Positions 34,034 to 42,569 of a DNA stretch of 64,000 nucleotides are shown here, piece after piece. A program made the translations under genes and the position numbers. Position 1 is the first letter of the stretch. Every line of letters begins with the position of its first letter. A model generated the notes under the pieces. That model made no database searches, was not told the DNA's origin, and was given only the letters and a program-made list of their open reading frames with translations. This DNA comes from JAWKOK01 sp963765875 (GTDB taxonomy: Bacteria; Chloroflexota; Anaerolineae; Caldilineales; Caldilineaceae): contig CAVXYK010000007.1 of assembly GCA_963765875.1 (NCBI GenBank), positions 124,001 to 188,000 on the forward strand, given 5' to 3'.

Positions 34034-35049
34034 TCATATGAGATGTTGGTCCAAGAACTTCGGCCCTGGTCCCGGGCGACTGACGATGGCACGCTCAACT
34101 TCGGGCATTGCTGCCAGCCGTTCATTTACTTGTTCAGCAGTATCTTGCTCGCAGATCAGGTGAATGTTGGGGCCTGCATCGATGGTGAAGTAGACCTGGA
34201 GATCGTCGGTCTCCCGCCATTGACGCACCGCTTTCATGAGCTTGATGGTGGCAGGTTCCCAATAGAGGAGGCTGGGCGTGCCTGTCATCATCACGCCATG
34301 CATGGCCAGCGTATCCTGTTCAATGATCGGCCCCAGTTGCTCAATGTCGCGCTTTTCGATGGCTTGACGCACGTCAGTCAATGCAACTTCGAGACCTTCA
34401 ACTCGCCCATTATTGAGCGGACTGGTTTCGGCCAGCTTGTGGCCATTTTCGCTGCTGACGCGCTTTTCCGCCGAACTGACGACGGCTACGATATCGTAGA
34501 GATCCCAGTGGTCAGGTTGGTAGCAGTTGCCGTGCAACACTGGTGGCGTCGTCTTTTCCCTGCTCCCACTCGACGAAGCCGCCGAATAGGCTTCGGCTGG
34601 CCGAGCCGCTGCCTTGCCGTGCGATTGCCGAAAGCCGCGTGTTGTCGAAATCGAGTCCCAACGCATGTACAGCCGGCCACGGTCAGGGCGGCGAATCCAC
34701 TGGCCGAGCTTGCGATGCCGGAGGCCATGGGGAAGTTGTTCCGGCTGGCCACGCGCGCCCGATAGTCGACGCCGGCCAATCCGCGCAGTCTATCCAAGTG
34801 ACGGACGAGACGAAGCGCGGCTCGCTCATCGAGCGTCTTGCCATCCAGGCTGATGATATCCTGTTCAAGGGCGCCGACACGATCCCATGCAACCGTGGTC
34901 GTCGTGTGTGCATCGGCCAACGTCATGCTGATCGAATTGCTGAGCGGGATGTTGATGGTTTCGTCTAGTACGCCCCAGTATTTGATGAAAGCAATGTTGC
35001 TGCCAACGCGCACCGTCGTTTTTGACCCTGCTGAATTGTGATTCATCAT
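34034..35049 (-). pseudogene. mvaD: Mevalonate-(di)phosphate decarboxylase, two frameshifts
   Basis: A GHMP-type decarboxylase of the mevalonate pathway. The start SNIAFIKYWGVLDETINIPL and the ASGIASSASGFAALTVA segment are in one frame. Next, LDFDNTRLSAIARQGSGSAS and RSLFGGFVEWEQGK are in a second frame. DHWDLYDIVAVVSSAEKRVS to the end is in a third. One extra base at about 34663-34668 and one at about 34515-34520 restore a single protein of about 335 residues. The protein sequence is otherwise well kept, so sequence error is as likely as decay. In Chloroflexota such proteins may act on mevalonate 5-phosphate, an alternative I cannot decide here. Its start overlaps the stop of the gene upstream (ATGA). 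Confidence 0.8.
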
Positions 35050-35348
35050 GCGCCTCGCTCAACCCATTCCTCAAAGCGCCGGATGAGATCGTCGAGCAGT
35101 TCATCATGGGCTTTGAAAGTAACCGAGACACCGCTATCAAGGGTTTTGATGTCGGCATACCAGCCGATGCCTTCGACGCGATCCGGAATTTCGTCAACGC
35201 CGCCGCCAAGGCGTTTCAGATAGATTTGAGCTTCGTCCGGCGAGAGGCCTGGAAAGTCCAATGTCTCCTGATCGTACTGCTCATCGCTATCGTACTCGTC
35301 GTAGCGGCTGTCACGTTCATCGCCGAATGAGGATGTGCTGATTGGCAT
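35046..35348 (-). CDS. Small acidic protein of unknown function
   Basis: A 100-residue acidic protein. The first 35 residues are low-complexity (DERDSRYDEYDSDEQYDQET). The remainder is compact (FPGLSPDEAQIYLKRLGGGV... and a helical tail LLDDLIRRFEEWVERG). AAAGGAG stands before the ATG at 35348. Its stop overlaps the start of the decarboxylase gene, suggesting coupled translation. No family recognised. Confidence 0.6.
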   Translation of the reverse strand: MPISTSSFGDERDSRYDEYDSDEQYDQETLDFPGLSPDEAQIYLKRLGGGVDEIPDRVEGIGWYADIKTLDSGVSVTFKAHDELLDDLIRRFEEWVERGA

Positions 35349-35412
35349 GGTTGCTCCTTTGCCTCTATTGAAAGCGAGCTGCCGGCGGCAGGCCATCTTT
35401 TTGTCGATAAGG

Positions 35413-35418
35413 AGTATA
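35413..35418 (-). promoter_or_regulatory. Extended -10 promoter element
   Basis: Reads TGCTATACT on the minus strand, an extended -10 (TGn-TATACT) about 65 bases before the start at 35348. No good -35 is visible, as is usual for extended -10 promoters. It would drive the acidic protein and the decarboxylase. Confidence 0.4.
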
Positions 35419-35713
35419 GCATAGGTATCGTTTGCAGGCCTTGCCGGGACCGCAAGCTGAAGGCTGGGTCAGCATGATATGCAACTGCAAAATCGAGGTG
35501 TTTAGACTGATCTTTGCCTATGCAATACTGGAATGAATACGCGAAACGATGTAACTCTTCACACTGGGAGTGCCTCACTTAGAAAAATGCCGACATTTAT
35601 GCTATATTTGTGCTATGCTATGTGTACAGCATAAGCCTTGACATCTTGGTTGGGGCAGGTCACGTTCGTTTATTGTGCAATCAATTAAGAAACAGAAATA
35701 AGAGGAGTTTGAA

Positions 35714-36247
35714 ATGACAACAGCTGTAGTCGCAGAAGAACAACAACAATCACCTTGGTGGCTCGTGCTGCTTGGCGGTATTGCCGCCATATTCATTGGT
35801 ATCATGCTTGGATCGAACCCGCTGCGGGTTGCCAACGTACTGGTCTGGGCCATTGGTCTCTACTGGCTAATCACGGGTGTCATCTACCTGGTGAGCCTGA
35901 TCTGGGATCGTCGTCAGTGGGGTTGGAAATTGTTCGGCGGTATCGTTGGTATTTTGGCAGGTTGGTTCTTGGTCGATGCCGGCGCCATTGAACGTGTTGC
36001 CTCTATGGGTTTTGCCGTTATCTTGGTGTTGGCCATCCAGGGCATCATCATGGGTATCATGGGTCTGATCGCTGCCTTCCAAGGCGGTGGATGGGGCGCA
36101 GGTATTTTGGGCGTGGTCTCCATCGTCATCGGCTTCTTGTTGCTTGGTAACATGATGGGCTGCTGCATTGGTCTTCCATGGGTGATTTCGATCTTCGCCA
36201 TCATCGGTGGTATCTTCGCTATTGTGGCTGCATTCAGAATGCGCTAG
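35714..36247 (+). CDS. HdeD/DUF308 family membrane protein
   Basis: A 177-residue membrane protein with six helices in three short pairs, the layout of HdeD/DUF308 proteins (WWLVLLGGIAAIFIGIML, YWLITGVIYLVSLIW, and so on). HdeD is linked to acid resistance in enterobacteria; elsewhere the role is not established. GAGGAG lies before the ATG. It is a single gene closed by a strong terminator at 36284-36325. The 365-base gap upstream (35349-35713) contains promoter-like A/T-rich DNA and no gene. Confidence 0.82.
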   Translation: MTTAVVAEEQQQSPWWLVLLGGIAAIFIGIMLGSNPLRVANVLVWAIGLYWLITGVIYLVSLIWDRRQWGWKLFGGIVGILAGWFLVDAGAIERVASMGFAVILVLAIQGIIMGIMGLIAAFQGGGWGAGILGVVSIVIGFLLLGNMMGCCIGLPWVISIFAIIGGIFAIVAAFRMR

Positions 36248-36283
36248 CGTTTTGACGGCTATCCACCGGTGATAGCCCGGGTG

Positions 36284-36325
36284 AAAAAAAAAAGGGGCGG
36301 GAATCGATTCACCGCCCCTTTTTTG
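36284..36325. terminator. Bidirectional intrinsic terminator
   Basis: AAAAGGGGCGG (36290-36300) pairs with CCGCCCCTTTT (36312-36322); it is flanked by an A-run on the left and a T-run on the right. It therefore works for the HdeD gene on the plus strand and for the threonine dehydratase gene on the minus strand. Confidence 0.8.
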
Positions 36326-36351
36326 ATCTTAGATAATCTTATCGCTACCCC

Positions 36352-37316
36352 TCATCTTGCAAGAATGTGCGTCATCGTGGGCCCATCCACATTGCCGCCG
36401 CTGATGATGACGCCCACACGCCCGGTTGGCTTAACGGCACCGCTGAGCAAAGCTGCCATGCCCAAGCCCCCGATGGCTCAACCACCAGTTTCATGCGATA
36501 GAAGAGAAAGCGTACGGCATCGATGATGGCTTTTTCGCTGACCGTCTGCATGTCGTCGACATGTTCATCACCAGCGGGAACGTGTACTTGCCCAGATAGG
36601 GCGTGCGCACGCCATCTGCAATGGTCGGCGGATTGGTGACGGTCTGCAAGGTGCCGGTGCGGAAGCTACGCGTGGCATCGTCGGCCACTTCGGGCTCGAT
36701 GCCGACGACTTTGCAGTCAGGATCCATGCCCTTGGCCGCCACTGCGATGCCGCTCAGCAGGCCACCGCCGCCGCATGGCGACAGCAGCATCTGCAACGCA
36801 CCAACCTCCTTGAATAATTCGAATGCCGCCGTGCCTTGACCCGCAATAACGTGGGGATGGTCGTAGGGCGGGATCACGGTATAGCCGTGTTCGGCCGCGA
36901 TTGACAATGGCCAGCTCTTCACGTACGACTTCTGTTGGATCATATTCGATGACACGTCGCGCCATAACCTTCGGTTGCGGCACGTTTGGTGGCGGCGCAT
37001 TGTTGGGCATGACGATAAGCGCGTTGATCACCGAGCAGCTTGCAGGCCAGTGCAACGCCTTGGGCATGGTTTCCCGATGAATAGGTCAGCACACCACGTG
37101 CACGCTCTTCTCGTCATCAGAAAGCTGAGAGATGGCATTGAAGGCGCCGCGAAACTTGAAGGCGCCGATGCGCTGGAAGTTTTCGCATTTGAGGAAGACC
37201 TCGGCTCCCACGCGTTGATTCAGTGTGGTTGAGGTCAAAACCGGCGTCTCGTGCACATGGTCGCGCAGGCGTAGCTGAGCACGGACAACATCTTCGAAGG
37301 TGACGGAATTGTTCAT
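36352..37316 (-). pseudogene. Threonine/serine dehydratase (IlvA/TdcB type), multiple frameshifts
   Basis: A PLP-dependent threonine ammonia-lyase. Recognisable pieces lie in successive frames: VLTSTTLNQRVGAEVFLKCE and RIGAFKFRGA (PLP lysine) from the start, LTYSSGNHAQGVALACKLLG, INALIVMPNNAPP, RVIEYDPTEVVREELA, EHGYTVIPPYDHPHVIAGQG, LLSPCGGGGLLSGIAVA, and a tail LVVEPSG...GVIISGGNVDG ending at 36352. At least six single-base insertions or deletions are needed to join them. The domains are complete and motifs intact, so either the gene decayed recently or this stretch of sequence is error-rich. Confidence 0.78.
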
Positions 37317-37384
37317 AGCGTGGGGTCCTGGGTTCTATTTCGGAAGGATGATGGATGAGTCCACGAAAGCATTTGCCGATTACA

Positions 37385-37413
37385 ATACTATCTCTGAGCA
37401 AGAACATCGGCAA
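37385..37413 (-). promoter_or_regulatory. Possible promoter of the threonine dehydratase gene
   Basis: On the minus strand TTGCCG (37408-37413), a 17-base spacer, and TAGTAT (37385-37390) give a start at about 37378, 62 bases before the ATG at 37316. Confidence 0.4.
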
Positions 37414-37574
37414 GAATCCCGGGAAACGGGCCAGCCTCTAAGACAGATGGATCGTACCTTCTCGATTTTGTATGATGGGGGAACTCCTTGCGGTCGCCTG
37501 CCCCGTGGCAGGCGCAAGATCTGCACCCGAAAAAATTGAGAAGACACAATCTCAGTAGTTGCCGATTTGGTCGC

Positions 37575-37740
37575 AACTGTCATTCCGACAGAGCGAAGCG
37601 ACTGCCTGTCCTGAGCCTGCCGAAGGAAGGAATCTCTCCTTGGCGAACCCGAGATTCCTCTTCCCTCCGGTCATGGCGCTTAGCGCCCACTACGTGTTTG
37701 GCCACAGGCGCACAGCGCCAACGGAATGACAATTCGTGAA
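37575..37740. repeat. Dispersed repeat fragments
   Basis: Contains GTCATTCCGACAGAGCGAAG, CCTGTCCTGAGCCTGCCGAA and an inverted GGCGCT/AGCGCC-type segment (CATGGCGCTTAGCGCCCAC, later CAGCGCCAACGG). It is of the same kind as the gaps at 28234 and 31085. The rest of the gap 37317-37805 shows no gene. Confidence 0.55.
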
Positions 37741-37757
37741 CTACTGAATCTGTGCGA

Positions 37758-37792
37758 TAGAAGCCCGGCATCTCACAGATGCCGGGCTTCTA
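37758..37792. terminator. Perfect 16-bp hairpin downstream of aspS
   Basis: TAGAAGCCCGGCATCT (37758-37773) and AGATGCCGGGCTTCTA (37777-37792) flank a CAC loop. It lies just beyond the end of aspS and could terminate it, though no T-run follows on the minus strand. Confidence 0.5.
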
Positions 37793-37805
37793 CCCTCCCA
37801 TCTTC

Positions 37806-39128
37806 CTACGGTGTCAACCGCGTCATGTCACGCGGGAAGAGGGTCGCCAGCTTCAGATTTTGCAGGCCCAGCAACTGCATCAGCAGCCGTTCCAGGCCGA
37901 TGGCGAAGCCGCCGTGGGGCGGCATGCCGTAGCGAAACGCCTCCAGATAGCTTGCTGAACGGTTCGACCGGCAGGTTTGCTGCGGCCATCGCCGCCAGAT
38001 AGTCGCTCGTACAGATGCAGACGTTGGCCGCCGGTGACCAACTCCGTGCCGCGGAAGAGCAGATCGAACGAGTTTGAGTAGCCGGGCCTTGTCGGATCGG
38101 CATGGGTATAGAAAGGGCGCTTGGCCATGGGATAGCCGGTGACAAACAGAAAGTCGCTGCCGAATTCTTCCTGCGCCCACTCGCCCAGCCAGCGCTCGTC
38201 CTGGGCTGAGAGGTCGGGCTCGCCACGCACATCCACGCCATGTTTTTCAAGAATCAACTCCTGTGCGTCGGCAAACTGAATGTGTGGAATCGTCTCCAAG
38301 ACCACCGGCAATTTGGCCTTATGCAGGTCGAGCTCAGCCGCATAACGCTCGCCCAGTGGTCGCAAATACGTGGGCCAACAGGTCGCGCAGCAGCGCCATC
38401 ACCGTGAAATGATCCTCGATGAAGCCGAACTCGACATCCAGACTGACATACTCGTTGACATGGCGGGCGGTGTCATGCGGTTCCGCCCGGAAGACCGGGC
38501 CCACTTCGTAGACACCTTCGAAGACGCCGACCATGATCTGCTTGTAGAACTGGGGACTCTGGGCCAGATAGGCCGGCTGTCCGAAATAGTCGATGGTGAA
38601 GACGTTGGCCCCGCTCTCGGTGGCCGAGGCCACGATCTTGGGCGTCTGCACTTCGGTGAATCCCTGCCCTGATAGATGCTCGCGAAAAGCGGCCATGGCC
38701 CCGGCGGCCAATCGAAAGACAGCCCGTCGCTGTGGATGCCGGTTGACGACGACGGCATGCTCGAGTTGGCTGGGAATTCCGGCTTTGACCTGGCGTTTGC
38801 TGATGATGACCGGCAGCGGCTCGCTCACCGGCGTGATCACCTCAATCTTCGGCTGGTGCAATTCGTAGCCGCCCGGCGCCTGGGACGAAGCCACAACCGT
38901 GCCTTCAAGGACGATGACCGTCTCCGGCTGCAAGTCTTCCTCGGTGAGGGGCGCCAGATCGGCCTCATTCTCGGTGACGGCCTGTGCCGTGCCCCAGCCA
39001 TCGCGCAGAACGATGAAGCTGATGCCGCCCAGTTGGCGGACTGTCTGAACCCAGCCTTGCAGACGAATGGACTCGCCTTCGTGCTGGGCAATCTCGGTGG
39101 TGCGAATACGTCTCGTAGCGGATTGCAT
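37806..39128 (-). pseudogene. aspS: Aspartyl-tRNA synthetase, archaeal-type, three frameshifts
   Basis: Class II synthetase of the short (archaeal, often non-discriminating) AspRS type, about 440 residues when repaired. It has an N-terminal anticodon OB fold (RLQGWVQTVRQLGGISFIVL), motif 2 (VGPVFRAEPHDTARHVNEYV) and motif 3 (PHGGFAIGLERLLM). The frame breaks at about 38353-38360, 38003-38009 and 37947-37953; each is mended by removing one base. ATG at 39128 follows AAGAGGAG. The transcript carries a T-box and an Asp-rich small frame upstream. If a long bacterial AspRS exists elsewhere this copy could be dispensable; otherwise the frameshifts must be sequence errors. Confidence 0.82.
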
Positions 39129-39268
39129 GTTGATGTCTCCTCTTGGGTACAACGTACATCTGGGTCAGGCTTTCCTGCGGGCAAGCCGCACATGGTGACC
39201 GAAACAGCCCAGACATGCGGTGCCCTGTTCTGGAATGTACCGACCGACCCGGAAACATCGACACATCC

Positions 39269-39325
39269 CTATCCATCATCATCTTTCAGATCATTGTCGC
39301 TATCGTTGGCATCATCATCGTCCAC
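39269..39325 (-). CDS. Possible Asp-codon-rich leader peptide upstream of aspS
   Basis: An 18-codon frame starting GTG and ending TAG that encodes MDDDDANDSDNDLKDDDG: ten aspartates and two asparagines. AGGAGG (39335-39340) stands 9 bases before the GTG, an ideal distance. It lies after the T-box terminator and 140 bases before aspS. The arrangement looks like an amino-acid attenuator leader sensing charged tRNA-Asp. No clear intrinsic terminator follows it, so the mechanism, if any, is open. The codons are mostly GAT, so a simple GAT-repeat origin must be considered. Confidence 0.45.
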   Translation of the reverse strand: MDDDDANDSDNDLKDDDG

Positions 39326-39361
39326 AGACCATCACCTCCTCGCGTTCGCCGAATTTCCCAA

Positions 39362-39398
39362 TACAAAAACCCCTCGTCCTTCAGGAGGACGAGGGGTT
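39362..39398 (-). terminator. T-box terminator hairpin
   Basis: AACCCCTCGTCCT (minus strand) and AGGACGAGGGGTT form a 13-bp stem (plus coordinates 39368-39380 and 39386-39398) with a 5-base loop, followed by TTTTTGTAT. It is the off-state terminator of the T-box. Confidence 0.85.
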
Positions 39399-39722
39399 CA
39401 ACCGCTCGTGGTGCCACAACCTTTCGCCTTGCCGTCGCCGGCAAAGCCTCAGTCGGTTCGTCTTGAAAACTTCTCGGCTACAGTGCCGTCAAGATTAAAC
39501 CGCCACGCTGTAACGGGCGTACCCGGAAACCAACTACTTGCCGCCGGAACAGGAGTACAGTCCGGGGCTTTCCCTGGTCGGCTCAAGGGTGTCATTGTCG
39601 AGTTGGGTAGTCCGTTCTTTCAGCAGTTGAACGGCTCTCTGTACACTCGCCATCGTGTCAATCGGGCTTGCCGGTCGACTTCGACAATCTGTCCCTCTCA
39701 TCGCCTTTGGTTGATGAATTTG
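39362..39722 (-). promoter_or_regulatory. T-box riboswitch leader of aspS
   Basis: A leader of about 360 nucleotides that senses uncharged tRNA. On the minus strand it shows an AGAGA-type motif (TACAGAGAGCC at about 39634-39644), a GAC triplet followed by A (39591-39593) in a position that fits the Asp specifier, and the T-box core TGGCACCACG (39407-39416). Immediately after comes a strong terminator, which the T-box core and its downstream partner would replace when uncharged tRNA-Asp binds. The specifier assignment is from position and meaning, not from a full fold. Confidence 0.75.
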
Positions 39723-39728
39723 AGATCG

Positions 39729-39757
39729 AGAATATCATGGGGCCGGCGTGATGTCAA
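39729..39757 (-). promoter_or_regulatory. Promoter of the aspS T-box transcript
   Basis: On the minus strand TTGACA (39752-39757), a 17-base spacer and TATTCT (39729-39734). Transcription would begin near 39722, leaving a full T-box leader. The remaining gap to 40030 holds only fragments of dispersed repeats, for example an imperfect GTCGTCTTC/GAAGACGAC hairpin near 39990. Confidence 0.7.
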
Positions 39758-40030
39758 GCGTTTTTCCTGATTTTCTGATTTGGGCGCTTCTCACGATGGG
39801 TGCTGGTTTGCCTCACCCTGCCGGGACACCTCAAGCGCCCGGCGGTCCCTCTCCGATTTTTGGAAAGGGACGCGTAGTCTCCGTCCAGGAGGCGAAGCCG
39901 GGTGAGGCGACCGTGCCACGTGCCCCGAATCTGAAATGCACCCTTCTGATCTGACAATTTCCATCTTCTCAGATATCGGGCAGGGTCGTCTTCAACGTCG
40001 GCGAAGACGACGGACCTAAACTGCACTACT

Positions 40031-40864
40031 CTACGCACTACCCATTTTCTCGCGCAAAAACGCCACACAATCCGGCACCTGCGCCTCGCTCAGACTATGC
40101 AGCACAAGCGGCCCATCATACGGACTCTGCTTTAGCAACTTGAGGTAGTAATCATAGTCCAGAAGCCCTGTGCCTGCTGCCTCATGACCCGCCTCGCCGT
40201 CGCGGCTGATGTCCTTGGCGTGGGCCAACACAATGTCATCGCCCAACAGCTCGAATGCCCTGTCCAATATTTCGTGCTGTCGATCCAACGTGCCGCTTGG
40301 GAAGACGTTGGCCCCGTCCATGATGATTTTGAGATGGGATGACGCTAGTGTGTCCAGTAACGTCCGTGCCTTTGGGGGCGAACTGACCACGTTTGATACC
40401 TCGGGTTCGACGCCCAGGACGACGTCGTGTTCAGTGGCGATCTCAACAGCCTGTTGCATGGTCGCCAGGAGATCGGCCCACGCCTCAGGCGTTGCATTGT
40501 CCGGATGATTGCGCCATTTGTTTTCCGGGTCACGCGTGCCCGTGCAAAGCGTAAGCACGCTGGTCCCCATGGGCCTGGCAATGCCGGCCAGCACGCGCAG
40601 GCTGCGCAAGCCTGCCTCACGCACGGCCGGGTCGGGGTGGATCATGTTGAATGTGCCGGAAAGCGACGCGATGGTCAGATCGCGCTCGATCGTCGCCTCA
40701 CGGATACGTGCCACGGTGGCAGCATCCACCGCCTCGGGCATGGAGGGGAGCCCTGCACTGATCATATTGAACTGGATGTCGCTGATTCCCTGTGCGACAA
40801 TAGCGTCGAGCACTTCTTCTATGCTCGGGCGCTGGAAAGTGCGTGCGAAAATGCCGATCCGCAT
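40031..40864 (-). CDS. Sugar phosphate isomerase/epimerase (xylose isomerase-like TIM barrel)
   Basis: A 277-residue TIM-barrel protein of the AP-endonuclease-2/xylose-isomerase-like superfamily. Metal-site candidates are VLGVEPEVSN (Glu), IIMDGANVF (Asp), VLAHAKDI (His, Asp) and a late LHSLSE. Family enzymes isomerise or epimerise sugars or keto-sugars. It starts on the last base of the upstream Gfo/Idh/MocA gene (1-base overlap), so the two form an operon, a common pairing in sugar or inositol catabolism. Confidence 0.85.
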   Translation of the reverse strand: MRIGIFARTFQRPSIEEVLDAIVAQGISDIQFNMISAGLPSMPEAVDAATVARIREATIERDLTIASLSGTFNMIHPDPAVREAGLRSLRVLAGIARPMGTSVLTLCTGTRDPENKWRNHPDNATPEAWADLLATMQQAVEIATEHDVVLGVEPEVSNVVSSPPKARTLLDTLASSHLKIIMDGANVFPSGTLDRQHEILDRAFELLGDDIVLAHAKDISRDGEAGHEAAGTGLLDYDYYLKLLKQSPYDGPLVLHSLSEAQVPDCVAFLREKMGSA

Positions 40865-41940
40865 CAGACTCCTCCTGTCACTTCAGAAAGCGCTATCTGT
40901 TGGCCGCTTGCGGCCGAACGTGATAGAGCGACCATGGCGCGCATGGCCGCAACACCATCGTCTACCGATGCCCCGGCTTGAGGCTTGCCGTGCAAAATGG
41001 TGTCGGCGAAGGCCTCCAACTGCAACTTATAGGTGAAAGCATCCTGTCCCAGCGGCCGACGATAGAGGTCATCTTTCATAGAAAAACACTCGACCTCGCT
41101 GGACTTGTGGAACCAGGGCAGGTGAATGCGCCCGTTGACGCTGCCGTATTCGCCGTACGCCCGGAATCCTTCCTCGAAGTCACCGCGGACTGTCACGGTC
41201 AGGTCCAGGTGGCCGACCGCGCCGTTGGCGAAGTCGACCGATGCGAACCAGCAGTAGGCGCCGAATTTTTCGACCAGCCTCGCCTGTACTGCTATCATTT
41301 CGCCGCCCAATAGCCTTGCCATGTCGACCATATGGCTGCCGTGGGTCAGCATGAAGTAGCGCCGCTTGTCCGCCTTGGGGTCGCCGCCTGGGCGGCGCAT
41401 GGAGCCGCTTGTGATGGGGATGGGCTGCAAGTTATCGGTCATCGTGTAGCGATGAACCGAGTCGTTGTACCAGGCCTTGAGAGCCATCAACTCGCCCATT
41501 TCCTCGCGCATAAAATCGCGTGCAAAGGCGACGCCGGGATCGAAGCGGCGGTTGTTGCCGACCTGAAAGACAAGGTCGCTCGCATGGACCATCGCCGCCA
41601 GTTCCTCACATTCTTCGATGGTCACGCCCAGCGGTTTCTCAACCAACACATGCTTTCCGGCCGCGATGGCTCGGTGGCAAAGGGGTACATGATATTGGTC
41701 GGCCACGGCAATGAGGATCGCCTCAACTTCCGGATCAGCGAGCACGGCGTCGTAGTCGTCGTAGACCGTGCGAGGTTCGTGAATGGCGGCCATGCGCGCG
41801 GTCAGATCCTCAGCCACGTCACAGATGGCGTACAGCTCAGCGTTGCGCGCCTTGCGGCAAGCATCGAAGTGAGCAAACTGAGCGATAGGCCCACAGCCCA
41901 ACACGCCTACCCGCAGCAATCGTTCTTCCTTTTGAATCAC
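40864..41940 (-). CDS. Gfo/Idh/MocA family oxidoreductase
   Basis: A 358-residue NAD(P)-dependent sugar dehydrogenase-like protein: Rossmann start LRVGVLGCGPIAQFAHFDA, the lysine motif VLVEKPLG, and a C-terminal domain with HGSHMVDMARLLGGE. It is followed with a 1-base overlap by a TIM-barrel isomerase, suggesting consecutive steps on one sugar or polyol. It is distinct from the copy at 17136..18134. No transporter is adjacent. Confidence 0.88.
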   Translation of the reverse strand: MIQKEERLLRVGVLGCGPIAQFAHFDACRKARNAELYAICDVAEDLTARMAAIHEPRTVYDDYDAVLADPEVEAILIAVADQYHVPLCHRAIAAGKHVLVEKPLGVTIEECEELAAMVHASDLVFQVGNNRRFDPGVAFARDFMREEMGELMALKAWYNDSVHRYTMTDNLQPIPITSGSMRRPGGDPKADKRRYFMLTHGSHMVDMARLLGGEMIAVQARLVEKFGAYCWFASVDFANGAVGHLDLTVTVRGDFEEGFRAYGEYGSVNGRIHLPWFHKSSEVECFSMKDDLYRRPLGQDAFTYKLQLEAFADTILHGKPQAGASVDDGVAAMRAMVALSRSAASGQQIALSEVTGGV

Positions 41941-41944
41941 ATCG

Positions 41945-42010
41945 TATCTCCCATTTTTCCTCTGTGAGTTCTGTCAGTGCTCTGTGCCTCCGGGGCGATC
42001 TCCGTGGTGA
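41945..42010. repeat. CACAGAGG-type repeat island
   Basis: Reads as reverse-complement words (CCTCTGTG, CTCTGTGCCTCCG, CCGTGGTGA), that is, one arm of the CACGGAGG vocabulary, between the HTH gene and the oxidoreductase gene. Confidence 0.5.
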
Positions 42011-42014
42011 TCGT

Positions 42015-42251
42015 TCAGTCAAGCTCGATCCCCAGAATGTCGCCGGGACTGACCTGGTACAAATGGGCCAGTGAACGCAGTTCGTCCAGCGTAAGGCGTC
42101 GGTCCTTGTACTCCATGTCAAAGAGGAGTTGCTGCGACAGGCCGGTCTCTTCTTGAATCTGCGCGTAGCTGAAGCCGTGCACCGCTCTTAGCTGCTGCAA
42201 CAGCGCGGCGACGCGCTTTCGCGACAGCTGCCGCACCGATTCCCGCGGCAT
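42015..42251 (-). CDS. Small XRE-type helix-turn-helix protein
   Basis: A 78-residue protein with a basic N-terminus (QLSRKRVAALLQQLRAVHG) and a helix-turn-helix of the Cro/XRE kind (FSYAQIQEETGLSQQLLFDM), ending LAHLYQVSPGDILGIELD. GAGGAGG lies 9 bases before the ATG at 42251, which supports this start. A partly overlapping frame from 42351 (MSYSYHIQSLKTSIARL) may be a separate small gene or an N-terminal part lost by frameshift. It is probably a repressor; target unknown. Confidence 0.65.
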   Translation of the reverse strand: MPRESVRQLSRKRVAALLQQLRAVHGFSYAQIQEETGLSQQLLFDMEYKDRRLTLDELRSLAHLYQVSPGDILGIELD

Positions 42252-42569
42252 CGACTTCGACCTCCTCTATCGGTTCGGTGACCCGCTTCTGACCTAAGCG
42301 CAATCTCGCAATCGATGTCTTCAGGCTTTGAATATGATAACTGTAGCTCATTGTAGGGTCTCGGCATCTTGTTTCAGTGGCTCGGCTGACAGATTTATTG
42401 TGACAGATGGCCTAGGTTTGTGCAAAAGAAAACCTTGTTTCCTCTGAATATGACCATCCCTATTCGGATCTTCTGCAAATAGCAGGGTACAATTGGCCGG
42501 CATATCTAGACCACGGGTGATTGATCATACAGCCATCTTTCGTACAGCTACCAAGTAAGGGATATTCGC

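Noticed and set aside
39143..39466. Plus-strand frame with a hydrophobic stretch opposite the aspS leader
   Set aside because: Its hydrophobic run (IIIFQIIVAIVGIII) is simply the reverse reading of the GAT-rich leader, and it crosses the T-box terminator.
42118..42351. Frame MSYSYHIQSLKTSIARL... overlapping the HTH gene
   Set aside because: Only its first 30 residues look plausible; the rest is a shadow of the HTH gene. It may be the N-terminal part of a frameshifted HTH protein, which I could not decide.
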